Origin: Bosea vaviloviae
Lineage (GTDB): Bacteria > Pseudomonadota > Alphaproteobacteria > Rhizobiales > Beijerinckiaceae
Assembly: GCF_001741865.1 (NCBI RefSeq)
Contig: NZ_CP017147.1
Span: 248,001-312,000 of the forward strand
DNA length: 64,000 nt
Direction of reading: 5' to 3'
Shown here: piece after piece, positions 43,128-52,777 of the stretch
Numbering within the stretch: position 1 is the first letter of the stretch
Layout of the letters: every line of letters starts with the position of its first letter
The notes under the pieces: generated by a model
The model's input: the letters and a program-made list of their open reading frames with translations, nothing else
The model's database searches: none
Told to the model about the DNA's origin: nothing
Position numbers and translations under genes: made by a program

Positions 43128-43616
43128 TCAGCCTGCGCAGTTCTTCCTGAAAGCGCGTGAAGCCTCTGCACGCTGGGTGCCGAAGGGCGGCAACCGCACC
43201 TGCGCGCCCTCGACCTGGGCGAGGATCGTTTCACCGCCTTCAAGCAGGTCGAAAAGCTTTGCCGAAAGCGGGATACTGAGTTCGACATCAGTACCGCTAA
43301 TCCCATCGAGTTCCGTTAACACGGCGGTATAATGCCGCTTCTCAATTCCAGTCTGAAAACTGATCGGAGTTTTGTCTCCGAATTTTCCGGCCTTCGGCCT
43401 GATATCGATCAGAATTTCTACTCGACTGCGCTTCTTTGAGAAGATCACTACAAACTTCGTAATGTCACTGTTTTCAACGCCATAAACAAGGCGCCCATCA
43501 TTCATCAACTCCCATCCCCATTTATCTGGAGGCGCATCTTCAGCGCTGGCTCGAGACATAAAAACCGATGTATTCAAAACCGAAATTGAAAATCCGATAA
43601 ATAACAATTTGATCAT
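43128..43616 (-). CDS. Exported protein of unknown function, AT-rich
   Basis: The 162-residue protein has a signal peptide (about 1-25, ending 'SRASAE') and no family I recognise. A Lys-rich middle ('SKKRSRVEILIDIRPKAGK') and a late 'LSIPLSAKLFDLLEGGETIL' segment are the only notable parts. The gene is clearly lower in GC than its neighbours, and its codons often end in A or T, which suggests acquisition. It is followed on the same strand by the SPFH-NfeD pair, 84 bp on. It has no obvious partner; the next gene is also a secreted orphan. Confidence 0.62.
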   Translation of the reverse strand: MIKLLFIGFSISVLNTSVFMSRASAEDAPPDKWGWELMNDGRLVYGVENSDITKFVVIFSKKRSRVEILIDIRPKAGKFGDKTPISFQTGIEKRHYTAVLTELDGISGTDVELSIPLSAKLFDLLEGGETILAQVEGAQVRLPPFGTQRAEASRAFRKNCAG

Positions 43617-43796
43617 ACAATTTGCCCCTCGCCAGAGAGCGTGGTTGATTATCTTTCCATTGTCATAAAAAAGAACATGCTGGAAGGACCGCTATACTTG
43701 CAAGAGAGGCCCCGCTTGATCCTGGTCGACACGCCAAAACCCGCCGGCGTTTCCGCTGCGGTTGGCGAGCGCCTGGAGAGCGGGCATCGAATTGCG

Positions 43797-44429
43797 CTAC
43801 TCGGGCCAGCCCAGCGAGATCGACGACACCGTGGGCCTGACCGCGCGCATCGCAGGGCTTGAAGACTTGAACTGCTTGCCCCCTGACGCTTTGCTCAGGG
43901 CGCTATCCTTTGCCTTGGGATCAGGCTCGAAGCGCAGGAAGAGGTTGCAAGCGACGGCATTCTTCAACGCCCCACCTTCCCAGCCAACCGCATATCCGCC
44001 GTTGTCCCACCCGAACCCGAAAAGCAGAAACGGCTTCCCGTTGATCGCCTCCACCTGAGCGAGAGGCGTGCCGACTGTGAGCCGTCGCTGATCGGGAAAC
44101 CGCGCCGCGATCGTCCAGGTGGATGCATGCCTTACGGTGATCGAACGGGGTCGTCGCCTCTCGCTCATGTCATGCCACAACACTTCGATGCGTCGCTTCG
44201 CGTGCGTTGGGAAGATGACTGTTCCGGGTTCCGTGGTCAGTTCGCCGATATCGATGTCCGCACGCACGAAATTTTGGGCCCCGAATGCTTTGACGAGCGC
44301 CGCCTCGTCCATGTCTTTCGCGAACGGCCCGGAGCATTCCAGCACGTCGTCCAATGGCTGTGCATGAGCCGAGCCCAGAACAAGAACCGAAAGGCCGGCA
44401 AAGACGCCAGCGCTGGCGGGAAAGGACAT
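43797..44429 (-). CDS. Exported protein of unknown function
   Basis: The 210-residue protein has a signal peptide (about residues 1-25, 'FAGLSVLVLGSAHAQ'). Its mature part has two Cys ('LECSGPF' and 'AVACNLFLRF'). 'TVIFPTHAKRRIEVLWHDM' and 'FGWDNGGYAVGWEGG' look like a small beta-rich periplasmic fold. I do not recognise the family, although the pattern is reminiscent of other Rhizobiales secreted orphans. The start is at ATG 44429; the frame continues upstream without conservation. GC is normal, unlike the AT-rich gene before it. Confidence 0.62.
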   Translation of the reverse strand: MSFPASAGVFAGLSVLVLGSAHAQPLDDVLECSGPFAKDMDEAALVKAFGAQNFVRADIDIGELTTEPGTVIFPTHAKRRIEVLWHDMSERRRPRSITVRHASTWTIAARFPDQRRLTVGTPLAQVEAINGKPFLLFGFGWDNGGYAVGWEGGALKNAVACNLFLRFEPDPKAKDSALSKASGGKQFKSSSPAMRAVRPTVSSISLGWPE

Positions 44430-44681
44430 ATGGCTCTCTCGCTGAGGGAGGCGGAAGATCTGCCGGACGAGGCTGTTCCGGCTGCGCTTCGACGATCCAC
44501 GCTCGGTCGGCAAGGCCAAAAGCCGCAGGCGCTGCCCTGACCCCGCTGCCGTTGATCTGCCTCCGCCGACCTGCATCAAGAGGTGCGAGCTCCAATGAGA
44601 AAGGAAGCACGATAGAATATTTCGGCCAGACCTAGCACTCACGCTTCGCAGCGCTCTGCTCCACCCCTCCATTCAACGAAA
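44430..44681. other. Intergenic stretch before secA terminator
   Basis: Between the secreted orphan and the secA terminator I see no gene or RNA. The stretch presumably holds the promoter of the orphan gene; I cannot point to one. Confidence 0.4.
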
Positions 44682-44704
44682 ATACCCGGCACGAAGCCGG
44701 GTAT
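44682..44704 (-). terminator. Terminator of secA
   Basis: A perfect 9-bp stem ATACCCGGC / GCCGGGTAT (44682-44690, 44696-44704) with loop ACGAA. Read leftward it ends in ATTTTCG, so it can stop the secA transcript 29 bp after its stop. Confidence 0.75.
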
Positions 44705-44732
44705 CGTCGCGTGCAAGAGAAGCGACCACGCC

Positions 44733-47510
44733 TCAGACGAACTGGCCGTGGCAGTGCTTGTATTTCTTGCCGGAGCCGCAGGGGCAGGCCTCGTTGCGGC
44801 CGACCTTGCCCCAGCTCGCCGGGTCGGTCGGGTTGCGGTCGAGCACGGCCGTGTCGCCCTCGATCGCGGCATATTGCAGGCCGGCCGCGCCGTAATCGCC
44901 GCCGAAGCCGGAACCGGCTTCATCCTGCGGTGGCAGGCTGCCCGGTTCCTCCGGCGCGTCGAAACGCACCTCGATGCGCATCAGATTGCCGGTGACCTGT
45001 TCGCGCAGGCGGTCGGTCAGCGAGTCGTACAGCTCGAAGGCCTCCTGCTTGTACTCGTTCAGCGGATCGCGCTGAGCATAGCCGCGCCAGCCGATGACCT
45101 GGCGGAGATGATCGAGCGTGACGAGATGCTCGCGCCAGAGATGGTCGAGCGTCTGCAGCAGCACCTGCTTCTCAACATAGGTCATCACCTCTTCGGTGTT
45201 GCGCTCGATGCGAGCCGCGTAATCCTCGTCGGCGATCTTGCGGATGCGCTCGCGCAATTCGGTATCGGCGATGCCCTCTTCCTTCGCCCAATCCTCGATC
45301 GGCAGATCGAGATTGAGGAACTGCATCACGCCTTCCTTGAGCGCGGCGGTGTCCCACTGCTCCGGATAGGCCTCCTCGGGGATATGACGACCGACGAGAT
45401 CCTCGGCGACGCCCTGGCGCATGTCGTCGATGGTCTCGCGCACGGTCGGCTGGCGCATGAAGTCGCGGCGCTGCTCGAACACGACCTTGCGCTGGGAGTT
45501 CATGACGTCGTCGTATTTCAGGATGTTCTTGCGGACGTCGAAGTTGCGCGCCTCGACCTTGCCCTGCGCCTTCTCGACCGCCTTGTTGATCCAGGGATGG
45601 ACGATCGCCTCGTCCTCCTTGAGGCCGAGCTTCTGCAGCATGCCGTCCATCCGGTCGGAGCCGAAGATGCGCATCAGGTCGTCCTGCAGCGACAGGAAGA
45701 ACTTGGACCGACCCGGATCGCCCTGGCGGCCGGCGCGGCCACGCAGCTGGTTGTCGATGCGGCGGCTCTCATGGCGCTCGGTGCCGACGATGTAGAGCCC
45801 GCCGGCCTTGATCACGCGCTGCTTGAAGTCGATCACCTCGGCGCGGATGCGGTTCGCCTCGGCTTCCCGCTCCGGCCCTTCCGCCATGCCGGCGAGATCG
45901 TGATTGATGCGCATCTCGGCATTGCCGCCGAGCTGGATATCGGTGCCGCGGCCGGCCATGTTGGTGGCGATGGTGATGGCGCCGGGCACGCCGGCCTGCG
46001 CCACGATATAGGCCTCCAGCTCGTGGAAGCGGGCGTTCAGCACGGCGAAGGCGTTCGAGGGCTTGCCGGCGCGGGCGGCGGCGTAGATCGGCTCCAGCCC
46101 GCTGGGGTCGCTGAAATCGATCTGCTTGAAGCCTTCCTTCGCCAGCATCTCGGCGACGAGCTCCGAGCGCTCGATCGAGGTCGTGCCGACCAGCATGGGC
46201 TGGCCGCTCTCCTGTGCCGCCTTGATCTCGCGGATGACGCCGCGGACCTTCTCCTCGAAGGTGCGGTAGACCTCGTCATCCTCGTCCTTGCGGGCGACCG
46301 GGACATTGGTCGGAATCTCGACCACTTCGAGCTTGTAGATCTCGAAGAACTCGTCGGCCTCGGTCGAAGCCGTGCCGGTCATGCCGGCGAGCTTGGAATA
46401 GAGCCGGAAATAGTTCTGGAAGGTGATCGAGGCCAGCGTCGCGTTCTCGGGCTGGACGGTGACGTGCTCCTTGGCTTCGAGCGCCTGGTGCAAGCCTTCC
46501 GAATAGCGCCGGCCCGGCATCATGCGGCCGGTGAACTCGTCGATGATGACGACCTCGTCATTGCGGACGATGTAGTCCTTGTCGCGCTGGAACAGCGAAT
46601 GCGCCCGCAGGCCCTGGTTGACGTGGTGGACCAGCGTGACGTTCTGGGCGTCGTAGAGATCGCCCTCCTTCAGCAGGTCGGCCTCGCGCAGCAGCTCCTC
46701 GATATGCTCGTTGCCGGCCTCCGTCAGCGAGACGGCACGCTGCTTCTCGTCGACCTCGAAATCCCCGGCCACCAGCCCCGGCAGGATCTTGTCGATGGCG
46801 ACATAGAGATCGGACTTGTCGTCGAGCGGGCCGGAGATGATCAGCGGCGTGCGCGCCTCGTCGACCAGGATCGAGTCGACCTCGTCGACGATCGCGAAAT
46901 GGTGGCCGCGCTGGGACATCTGCGCGACCTCGTATTTCATGTTGTCGCGCAGATAGTCGAAGCCGAATTCGTTGTTGGTGCCGTAGGTGATGTCGCTGGC
47001 ATAGGCGCGCTGGCGCTCCTCATCGTCGATGCCATGGACGATGATGCCGACGGAAAGGCCGAGGAAGTTGTAGAGTTTGGCCATCCATTCCGCGTCGCGG
47101 CGGGCTAGGTAATCGTTGACCGTGACGACATGCACGCCCTTGCCTTCGAGCGCATTGAGATAGGTCGGCAGGGTCGCGACCAGCGTCTTGCCCTCGCCCG
47201 TCTTCATCTCGGCGATGGCGCCCTCATGCAGCACCATGCCGCCGACAAGCTGCACGTCATAGGGCCGCTGGCCGAGCACGCGCTTGGCCGCTTCGCGCAC
47301 CGTGGCGAAGGCCGGCACCAAGAGATCGTCGAGCTTGGCGCCATTGGCGAGCTGCTGGCGGAACTCGGCGGTGCGCGCCTGCAAGGCCTCGTCGCTGAGT
47401 GCGGCAATCTCGTTTTCGAGCGCGTTGATCGCCGCGACACGAGGGCCATAGCCCTTGACCCGCCGATCATTCGACGAGCCGAAGAGTTTCTTTGCGAGCG
47501 CGCCAAGCAT
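44733..47510 (-). CDS. secA: Preprotein translocase ATPase SecA
   Basis: SecA is the ATPase that drives proteins through SecYEG. The 925-residue length is normal. '[19 protein letters not shown]' holds Walker A, '[20 protein letters not shown]' the DEAD-like motif, and '[20 protein letters not shown]' motif VI. The C-terminal zinc-binding [14 protein letters not shown] tail contacts SecB. ATG 47510. It diverges from the parvulin gene across 376 bp. The secA-parvulin-argJ-mutT neighbourhood is common in alphaproteobacteria. Confidence 0.98.
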   Translation of the reverse strand: MLGALAKKLFGSSNDRRVKGYGPRVAAINALENEIAALSDEALQARTAEFRQQLANGAKLDDLLVPAFATVREAAKRVLGQRPYDVQLVGGMVLHEGAIAEMKTGEGKTLVATLPTYLNALEGKGVHVVTVNDYLARRDAEWMAKLYNFLGLSVGIIVHGIDDEERQRAYASDITYGTNNEFGFDYLRDNMKYEVAQMSQRGHHFAIVDEVDSILVDEARTPLIISGPLDDKSDLYVAIDKILPGLVAGDFEVDEKQRAVSLTEAGNEHIEELLREADLLKEGDLYDAQNVTLVHHVNQGLRAHSLFQRDKDYIVRNDEVVIIDEFTGRMMPGRRYSEGLHQALEAKEHVTVQPENATLASITFQNYFRLYSKLAGMTGTASTEADEFFEIYKLEVVEIPTNVPVARKDEDDEVYRTFEEKVRGVIREIKAAQESGQPMLVGTTSIERSELVAEMLAKEGFKQIDFSDPSGLEPIYAAARAGKPSNAFAVLNARFHELEAYIVAQAGVPGAITIATNMAGRGTDIQLGGNAEMRINHDLAGMAEGPEREAEANRIRAEVIDFKQRVIKAGGLYIVGTERHESRRIDNQLRGRAGRQGDPGRSKFFLSLQDDLMRIFGSDRMDGMLQKLGLKEDEAIVHPWINKAVEKAQGKVEARNFDVRKNILKYDDVMNSQRKVVFEQRRDFMRQPTVRETIDDMRQGVAEDLVGRHIPEEAYPEQWDTAALKEGVMQFLNLDLPIEDWAKEEGIADTELRERIRKIADEDYAARIERNTEEVMTYVEKQVLLQTLDHLWREHLVTLDHLRQVIGWRGYAQRDPLNEYKQEAFELYDSLTDRLREQVTGNLMRIEVRFDAPEEPGSLPPQDEAGSGFGGDYGAAGLQYAAIEGDTAVLDRNPTDPASWGKVGRNEACPCGSGKKYKHCHGQFV

Positions 47511-47886
47511 TGTTGGGCCTTTCGATAGTGCAGCTTTCGCCTTGCGTCCGCGGTGACCCGCGCGCGGGCGAAAGCCCGATAATTCTCAATTCGACCGCGT
47601 GTTTAGACGCGTGCGGGGGCGGGGTCCAGCACCGCTTTGCACCAAGTGCGAGCCTTGTTTGCGCCAAGCACGAGCCTTGGCCGGCGGCGGAATTCGCAAC
47701 CGATGTGGGGTTTTCGTCGCGCGGTTCCAAGGGAGCGGCGCCATCGAACTGCGTAAGCCGCGCAAAGGCCGGCACAGCATCGCGCCGCGAAAGCCTTAAA
47801 CCGCGCAGCTGCCTTGCCTTTGCCGCGTTCAACTGGCAGTGCAGCGCAAATGACCGGTTTTTGCTGCTTGCGGAAGGTTTGACCCG
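47511..47886. promoter_or_regulatory. secA-parvulin divergent promoter region with direct repeat
   Basis: This 376-bp gap must hold divergent promoters. I see a direct repeat, 47639-47657 and 47661-47679 (16 of 19 identical, 22-bp period), which could be operators. No SecM-like arrest peptide or RNA is apparent. No promoter boxes are clear enough to place. Confidence 0.4.
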
Positions 47887-48735
47887 ATGACGCTGTCACG
47901 TCTCGCCATGATGTCTCTCGGTTTCGTGCTCGCCGCGACACCCGCCGCGCTGGCCCAGGCCGACAAGATCGTGGCCAAGGTCAACGGCATCGCCATTACC
48001 GAGCGCGACGTCGCGCTGGCGACGGAGGATCTCGGCGAGCGACTGGCGCAGGTTCCCGAGGAGCGCAAGCGCGACGAGGTGGTGAATTATCTCGTCGACC
48101 TCAAGCTCGGCGCCAAGGCCGCCACCGACGCCAAGGTCGCCGACGGCCCCGATTTCGCCGCCCGCCTCGCCTATAACCGCGACAAGGTCCTGCTCGACGA
48201 ATATCTCCAGCGCGAGGCCAAGAAGGCCGCGACCCCGGAAGCCGCCAAGAAGCTGTTCGACGACACCGTCAAGGCGCTGCCGCCCGAGGAGGAGATCCAC
48301 GCGCGCCATATCCTGGTCGAGGACGAGGCCCAGGCCAAGACGGCCACCGAGCGCGTCAAGAAGGGCGAGGATTTCGCCAAGGTCGCAGCCGAACTCTCCA
48401 AGGATCCCGGCTCCGGCAAGGAAGGCGGCGATCTCGGCTGGTTCAGCAAGGACCGCATGGTGCCGGAATTCGCCGAAGCCGCCTTCAAGCTGCAGAAGGG
48501 TCAGATCTCCGATCCGGTGAAGAGCCAGTTCGGCTGGCATGTCATCAAGCTCGAAGACCGCCGCACCAAGCCGGCGCCGGATTTTGCCGCCGTCAAGCCG
48601 CAGATCGACCAGTATCTCGAGCGCAAGGCCCAGCAGGACATCGTGCTGGCGCTGCGCGAGAAGGCCAAGGTCGAGCGGCTGGACCAGCCCGCCGCAGCCA
48701 CGCCTGCTCCTGCGGCTGAGCCGAAGAAGCGCTGA
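47887..48735 (+). CDS. Parvulin-type peptidyl-prolyl isomerase (exported)
   Basis: The 282-residue protein has a signal peptide (about 1-24, ending 'PAALAQ'). A SurA/PrsA-like N-terminal chaperone domain follows, and a parvulin domain (about 135-230) with 'ARHILVEDEAQAKTATERV' and 'GGDLGWFSKDRMVPEFAEAA'. It isomerises prolyl bonds to fold exported proteins. The tail is Ala/Pro-rich. Its pairing with secA suits a role in protein export. A strong terminator follows. Confidence 0.92.
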   Translation: MTLSRLAMMSLGFVLAATPAALAQADKIVAKVNGIAITERDVALATEDLGERLAQVPEERKRDEVVNYLVDLKLGAKAATDAKVADGPDFAARLAYNRDKVLLDEYLQREAKKAATPEAAKKLFDDTVKALPPEEEIHARHILVEDEAQAKTATERVKKGEDFAKVAAELSKDPGSGKEGGDLGWFSKDRMVPEFAEAAFKLQKGQISDPVKSQFGWHVIKLEDRRTKPAPDFAAVKPQIDQYLERKAQQDIVLALREKAKVERLDQPAAATPAPAAEPKKR

Positions 48736-48763
48736 CGAGCAGGAAGCCCTGATCAGATTGCCC

Positions 48764-48797
48764 AAGGGCGGAGCGAGCAGCTCCGCCCTTTCTTTTT
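48764..48797 (+). terminator. Terminator after the parvulin gene
   Basis: AAGGGCGGAG (48764-48773) and CTCCGCCCTT (48781-48790) form a perfect stem with a 7-nt loop, followed by TCTTTTT. It lies between the parvulin gene and the converging brnA. Confidence 0.9.
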
Positions 48798-48827
48798 GCG
48801 CAGCCCGCGACAGGCGCCCCGCCTCGA

Positions 48828-49082
48828 TCAGACGGCTTTCTTGAGCGCTTCGTTGATCCGGGTCTGCCAGCCCTTGCCGGTCTTCCGGAACCGCTCGATC
48901 ACATCGCGGTCGAGCCGCAGCGTCACCTGAACCTTGGTCGGAGCGGCTTGCGGGCCGCGCTGCTTCGTATTTGGAAAGGCCGCGAGGATTTCAGGAGGGA
49001 GCTCAGAGGCCGGGCGGGCCGTCCGAAAATCCTCTTCCGTCCATTCTGGATTGTCGTCATCGAAGACGATCTTGCGGGACAT
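48828..49082 (-). CDS. brnA: BrnA family antitoxin
   Basis: The 84-residue protein starts with acidic '[19 protein letters not shown]' and ends with the RHH-like 'QVTLRLDRDVIERFRKTGKG', 'WQTRINEALKKAV'. This is the BrnA pattern: a C-terminal DNA-binding and dimerising end with a toxin-neutralising N-terminus. The start at ATG 49082 lies within the end of brnT, overlapping it by 26 bp. BrnTA complexes repress their own promoter; no operator can be assigned from sequence. Confidence 0.87.
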   Translation of the reverse strand: MSRKIVFDDDNPEWTEEDFRTARPASELPPEILAAFPNTKQRGPQAAPTKVQVTLRLDRDVIERFRKTGKGWQTRINEALKKAV

Positions 49083-49326
49083 GACGTCTGATCTCCTTGT
49101 CTCTCGCTCGACGAAGGCTGATGGCGCGGATACGCCCTTCACGCTGGACGAAAGCCAGGCAGTAGGCCTGCTCGTCGATCAATCCCCAGGCGCGATAGCG
49201 CGTTTCCCCGGCGAAGCGGTCGTCAGCCTGGAACCCGAGGATCTCGAGGTCGACTGCCCGCGCCAGCGAAATACCGTGCTTTTGCCGATTGATCTCGTTC
49301 TTGGCCGGGTCGAACTCGATCTCCAT
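49057..49326 (-). CDS. brnT: BrnT family ribonuclease toxin
   Basis: The 89-residue protein starts '[20 protein letters not shown]', the BrnT signature, and continues '[11 protein letters not shown]' and '[17 protein letters not shown]'. It fits the RelE/BrnT mRNase fold; the key Lys, Arg, Asp and Glu of the family are visible in these segments. brnT precedes brnA, the canonical order. The pair is inserted between the parvulin and argJ genes on the opposite strand. Confidence 0.87.
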   Translation of the reverse strand: MEIEFDPAKNEINRQKHGISLARAVDLEILGFQADDRFAGETRYRAWGLIDEQAYCLAFVQREGRIRAISLRRARDKEIRRHVPQDRLR

Positions 49327-49445
49327 GCCGCAATGTAACTACGATTTGCCTCGCCGCAAGAGCGCATACCGGCTCATCGGCCATCCTTCTTGTTTTCGTC
49401 ATCGGCCTGCGGCACATGGGCTTCCTTGATCTGGAGGTGCTTTTC

Positions 49446-50696
49446 ATGGCTGGCAAGGATGTCCCCGTTTCCCCGCTCGCGCCCAAGCGCCAGCCCAAGG
49501 TCCCGGCTGTGCCGGGCGTGCGCTTCGCGACCGCCGAAGCGGGCATCCGCTATAAGGGCCGCACCGATGTCGTGCTGATGCTGCTCGACCAGGGCACGCA
49601 AGCCGCGGGCGTCTTCACCCGCTCGAAATGCCCCTCCGCCCCGGTCGACTGGTGCCGCGAGAATCTGGCGCAAGGCTCGGCCCGCGCGATCGTCGTCAAT
49701 TCCGGCAACGCCAACGCCTTCACCGGGCTCAAAGGTCGCGACTCGGTCAAGCTCACCGCCGAGATCGCCGCCAAGGCTGCCAGCTGCAAGCCCTCGGAAG
49801 TCTTCATCGCCTCCACGGGCGTGATCGGCGAACCGCTCGACGCCACCAAATTCGAGGGCGTGCTGAGCGACTGCGCCAGGCGCGCCGCGGATGGCCCCTG
49901 GATCGACGCCGCCCGGGCGATCATGACCACCGACACCTTCCCCAAGGCGCTCTCGCGCAAGGCAAAAATCGACGGCAAGGAGGTCGTGCTGGCCGGCATC
50001 GCCAAGGGCGCCGGCATGATCGCGCCCGACATGGCGACGATGCTCTCCTTCGTCTTCACCGACGCACCCATAGCCGCGCCCGTCTTGCAGGCGCTGCTCT
50101 CCAAGGGCGTGAAGGGCTCGTTCAATGCGGTCACGGTCGACAGCGACACCTCGACCTCCGACACGCTGATGCTCTTCGCCACGGGCAAGGCGGCCGAGCG
50201 CGGCGTGCCCGCGATCACCCAGGTCAACGATGCCCGCCTCTCCGGCTTCAAGCGCGCGCTGAATTCGCTGCTGCTCGAGCTCGCCCATCTCGTCTGCAAA
50301 GACGGCGAGGGCGCACGTAAATTCGTCGAGATCCGCGTCGCGGGGGCGACCTCCGCGCGCTCGGCCAAGCGGGTCGCGCTCTCGATCGCCAATTCGCCGC
50401 TGGTCAAGACCGCCATCGCCGGCGAGGACGCCAATTGGGGCCGCATCGTCATGGCCGTCGGCAAGGCCGGCGAACCCGCCGATCGCGACAAGCTCGACAT
50501 CTCCTTCGGCGACATCATGGTCGCCCGGCAGGGCGCGCGCGCGCCGTCCTATGACGAGCAGGCGGTCTCCGCCTACATGACCGGCGAGCACATCGTCATC
50601 ACCACCGATCTTGGACTGGGCCGGGGCAAATCCACGGTCTGGACCTGCGACCTGACCAAGGCCTATGTCGAAATCAACGGCGACTATCGCTCCTGA
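49446..50696 (+). CDS. argJ: Glutamate N-acetyltransferase/amino-acid acetyltransferase ArgJ
   Basis: ArgJ transfers acetyl from N-acetylornithine to glutamate (and may use acetyl-CoA) in arginine synthesis. The 416-residue product is cleaved before Thr198 in 'APDMATML' to form alpha and beta chains. 'GVIGEPL' and '[10 protein letters not shown]' are family motifs. The start is ATG 49446, behind GGAGGTG at 8-bp spacing; the frame extends ten codons upstream without an SD. It is normally next to the parvulin gene; here BrnTA is inserted. Confidence 0.95.
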   Translation: MAGKDVPVSPLAPKRQPKVPAVPGVRFATAEAGIRYKGRTDVVLMLLDQGTQAAGVFTRSKCPSAPVDWCRENLAQGSARAIVVNSGNANAFTGLKGRDSVKLTAEIAAKAASCKPSEVFIASTGVIGEPLDATKFEGVLSDCARRAADGPWIDAARAIMTTDTFPKALSRKAKIDGKEVVLAGIAKGAGMIAPDMATMLSFVFTDAPIAAPVLQALLSKGVKGSFNAVTVDSDTSTSDTLMLFATGKAAERGVPAITQVNDARLSGFKRALNSLLLELAHLVCKDGEGARKFVEIRVAGATSARSAKRVALSIANSPLVKTAIAGEDANWGRIVMAVGKAGEPADRDKLDISFGDIMVARQGARAPSYDEQAVSAYMTGEHIVITTDLGLGRGKSTVWTCDLTKAYVEINGDYRS

Positions 50697-50866
50697 GTGA
50701 AGCGCTTCGCCGTCGAAAACATCGCGCCGGGCGCGCATTTCGTTCTCGCCAGGTGATCAGGGCCGACGAGCCGTCGCTCTTTCACGAAGACGGCGCGATC
50801 TATGACATCGTGAGCGTGATGGGTAAGGAGACTGATCCCGTCCACGTCATCCTCTCCGGACACTGA
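50697..50866 (+). pseudogene. Frameshifted remnant of a small gene
   Basis: GTG 50697 opens 'KRFAVENIAPGAHFVLAR' (stop 50754-50756). A second frame, from GTG 50753, continues 'VIRADEPSLFHEDGAIYDIV' and ends '..ILSGH' at 50866. Both have G/C in most third codon positions, as real genes here do, and abut exactly, so one frameshift would join them into about 55 codons. I do not recognise the protein. It fills the gap between argJ and mutT. Two tiny overlapping genes are an alternative. Confidence 0.35.
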
Positions 50867-50873
50867 CCCCAGC

Positions 50874-51278
50874 GTGAAACTCCTCCTCGTCGTCGCCTGC
50901 GCCCTGATCGATTCCGACAACCGCGTCCTTGTCGCGCAACGCCCCGAAGGCAAGGCGCTGGCGGGCCTGTGGGAGTTCCCCGGCGGCAAGCTGGAGGCCG
51001 GCGAACGGCCCGAACCCGCACTGATCCGCGAGCTCTCGGAAGAGCTCGGCATCACCGTGAAGGAAGCCTGCCTCGCGCCCCTGACCTTTGCGAGCTATGC
51101 CTATCCGGACTTCCACCTGCTGATGCCGCTCTATATCTGCCGGCGCTGGGAGGGCACGGCCATCTCGCGCGAGGGCCAGGCCCTGAAATGGCTCCGCGCC
51201 GGCAAGCTCAGCCAACTGGCGATGCCACCCGCCGACGAACCCCTGATCCCGCATCTGATCGACCTGCTGGGGGCTTGA
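50874..51278 (+). CDS. mutT: MutT-type Nudix hydrolase
   Basis: The 134-residue protein has a full Nudix box ('GGKLEAGERPEPALIREL' then 'SEELGI', matching Gx5Ex7REUxEExGU, about residues 37-59). The lead 'ACALIDSDNRVLVAQRPEGK' and 'GLWEFPGGK' match MutT (8-oxo-dGTP diphosphatase). It removes oxidised nucleotides. ATG/GTG choice: the codon at 50874 is GTG. The order after argJ is typical. A repeat-rich gap follows. Confidence 0.9.
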   Translation: MKLLLVVACALIDSDNRVLVAQRPEGKALAGLWEFPGGKLEAGERPEPALIRELSEELGITVKEACLAPLTFASYAYPDFHLLMPLYICRRWEGTAISREGQALKWLRAGKLSQLAMPPADEPLIPHLIDLLGA

Positions 51279-51307
51279 GGCCTCTCTCGTGAGCCTCTCT
51301 TTCCTGC

Positions 51308-51545
51308 CGTCATCCCAGGACAGGCCGCGGGCCTGAACCCGGCAAGCCATGCACAGGACGCTGTTCCAGCGCGTCATGCTCGCCCTTGTGGCGAGCACCC
51401 ACGTCTTGAACACAGACCTCGATCGGCGAAGACGTGGATGGTCGGGACAAGCCCGACCATGACGGATTAACGCGGTGTTCATGGGTTCCGGGCTCGATCC
51501 TACGGATCGCCCCGGAATGACGGCGCGGTTCCGAGCATAAACAGC
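51308..51545. repeat. Repeat-rich gap with family C palindrome
   Basis: The centre, 51373-51465, carries 'GTCATGCTCGCCCTTGTGGC', 'GACGTGGATGGTCGGGACAA' and 'GCCCGACCATGACGG'. It matches 58966-59080 and, in its last 23 bp, 54930-54952. Around it are 'GTCATCCCAGGACAGG' (51308) and 'GCCCCGGAATGACGGCG' (51505) arms. I see no gene in 51279-51550. Confidence 0.75.
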
Positions 51546-51550
51546 GTGCT

Positions 51551-52777
51551 CTAAGCGCGCAGCGCGGCGCGGTTCTCCTCCTCAGGCAGCGCCTCTGCGA
51601 AGGCAGGCTCGCTCTCGCTGCCGAGCGCGAGCTGAAACCGCTCGAACCGCGCCAGCTCAATCTCGATCGCCGCCTTTGCGGCCGGCGTCTCCTCCCCCGC
51701 AAGCCAGCTCCATTGCTGGATCAACAGCTTGCCCGCGGCGCGGTCGGTCTTCAGGTCGAGCACCGCGACGATCCGGTCCCCGAGCAGGACCGGCAGGGCG
51801 AAATAGCCATAGACCCGCTTCTCCCGCGGCAGATAGGCCTCGAACAGGTGCTGGTAGCCGAAGAACAGATTCAGGCGCTTGCGCTGGATGATCAGGGGAT
51901 CGAAAGGCGAGAGGATGTGGACGAGGCCGGCATCAGTGGGAGCGACGGCCTCCAGCGCCTCGGGGCTTGCCCAATGCGGCGCCTTCTCGGCCCCCTCGAT
52001 CCGCACCTGCACGAGTTCCTTGCGCTTGACCCGCCCCGCGATCAGCTCGGCCACGGCCTTCTTGGCGGGCGCGTCGAGATGGCAGATCGAATCAAGGCTG
52101 ACCACGCCCTGCGCCCGCAGCGCCCGGTCGAGTTTGTAGGCAACGACCTGGCGCTCGCTGGCCGGAGTGGGCTTCTTCTCCCAGCCGAAATGCCGGTCGA
52201 TCAGTTCATAGGTCTTGAGCATGCCGGCGCGTGCCGAGATGACGAGCTCGCCATCGTAGAAGGCGCGCTCCAGCAGGCCCTTGGACGGCTTCTTGCTCGC
52301 CCAGAGATGGGCCTTCTCGATCAGCACATCGGTGTCGATGTCGCGGATGGTGAGCGCGCCCTCCTTGCGGATGCGCCGGAGCAGCTTGCGCGTCTCCTCG
52401 GGCGAGCCGACAGCCGACCAGCGCTTGGGCTCCTCGCGATGCGCCTTCATCGCGCCGAGGAAGAAGCGGATATCCGCAGTCGGGACATAGGAGAGTGCAT
52501 GCGTCCAGTATTCGAAGACGCTCTTCTCCAGCGTTTGCGCCTGCGCGAGATCGGAGCGGCGATAGCTCGGGATGCGGCTGTAGAGGATGTGGTGGTGGCA
52601 GCGCTCGATCACGTTGATCGTGTCGATCTGGACATAGCCGAGATGCGCGACCGCGGCCCGCGTCGCCTCCGGCCCGGCGCCGAAGGGCTCCGGCTCGTCG
52701 AGCCGCTGCGCGCGCAGCCAGATGGCGCGCGCACGGTCTCTCGTCAGGGTGAGCGGTAACTTGGGTCTGGATGCCAT
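51551..52777 (-). CDS. YcaQ-type DNA glycosylase (winged-helix HTH_42)
   Basis: The 408-residue protein matches the YcaQ/AlkZ (HTH_42, PF06224) family, which removes alkylated bases and unhooks interstrand cross-links. The catalytic 'QxD' motif is at residues 50-52 ('YVQIDTINVIER'), the form of YcaQ rather than the QxQ of AlkZ. 'FEYWTHALSYVPTADIRFF' and 'LSPFDPLIIQRKRL' are further family blocks. The winged helices lie in the middle (about 130-270). It stands alone, divergent from the flavin reductase. Confidence 0.88.
   Translation of the reverse strand: MASRPKLPLTLTRDRARAIWLRAQRLDEPEPFGAGPEATRAAVAHLGYVQIDTINVIERCHHHILYSRIPSYRRSDLAQAQTLEKSVFEYWTHALSYVPTADIRFFLGAMKAHREEPKRWSAVGSPEETRKLLRRIRKEGALTIRDIDTDVLIEKAHLWASKKPSKGLLERAFYDGELVISARAGMLKTYELIDRHFGWEKKPTPASERQVVAYKLDRALRAQGVVSLDSICHLDAPAKKAVAELIAGRVKRKELVQVRIEGAEKAPHWASPEALEAVAPTDAGLVHILSPFDPLIIQRKRLNLFFGYQHLFEAYLPREKRVYGYFALPVLLGDRIVAVLDLKTDRAAGKLLIQQWSWLAGEETPAAKAAIEIELARFERFQLALGSESEPAFAEALPEEENRAALRA

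Noticed and set aside
43641..43862. 73-codon plus-strand frame starting in the AT-rich gap
   Set aside because: It runs antisense into the secreted orphan gene and has no SD or family pattern.
44748..47108. 786-codon plus-strand frame across secA
   Set aside because: It is fully antisense to secA, a certain gene, and its peptide is Leu/Asp/Ala/Val-rich without motifs.
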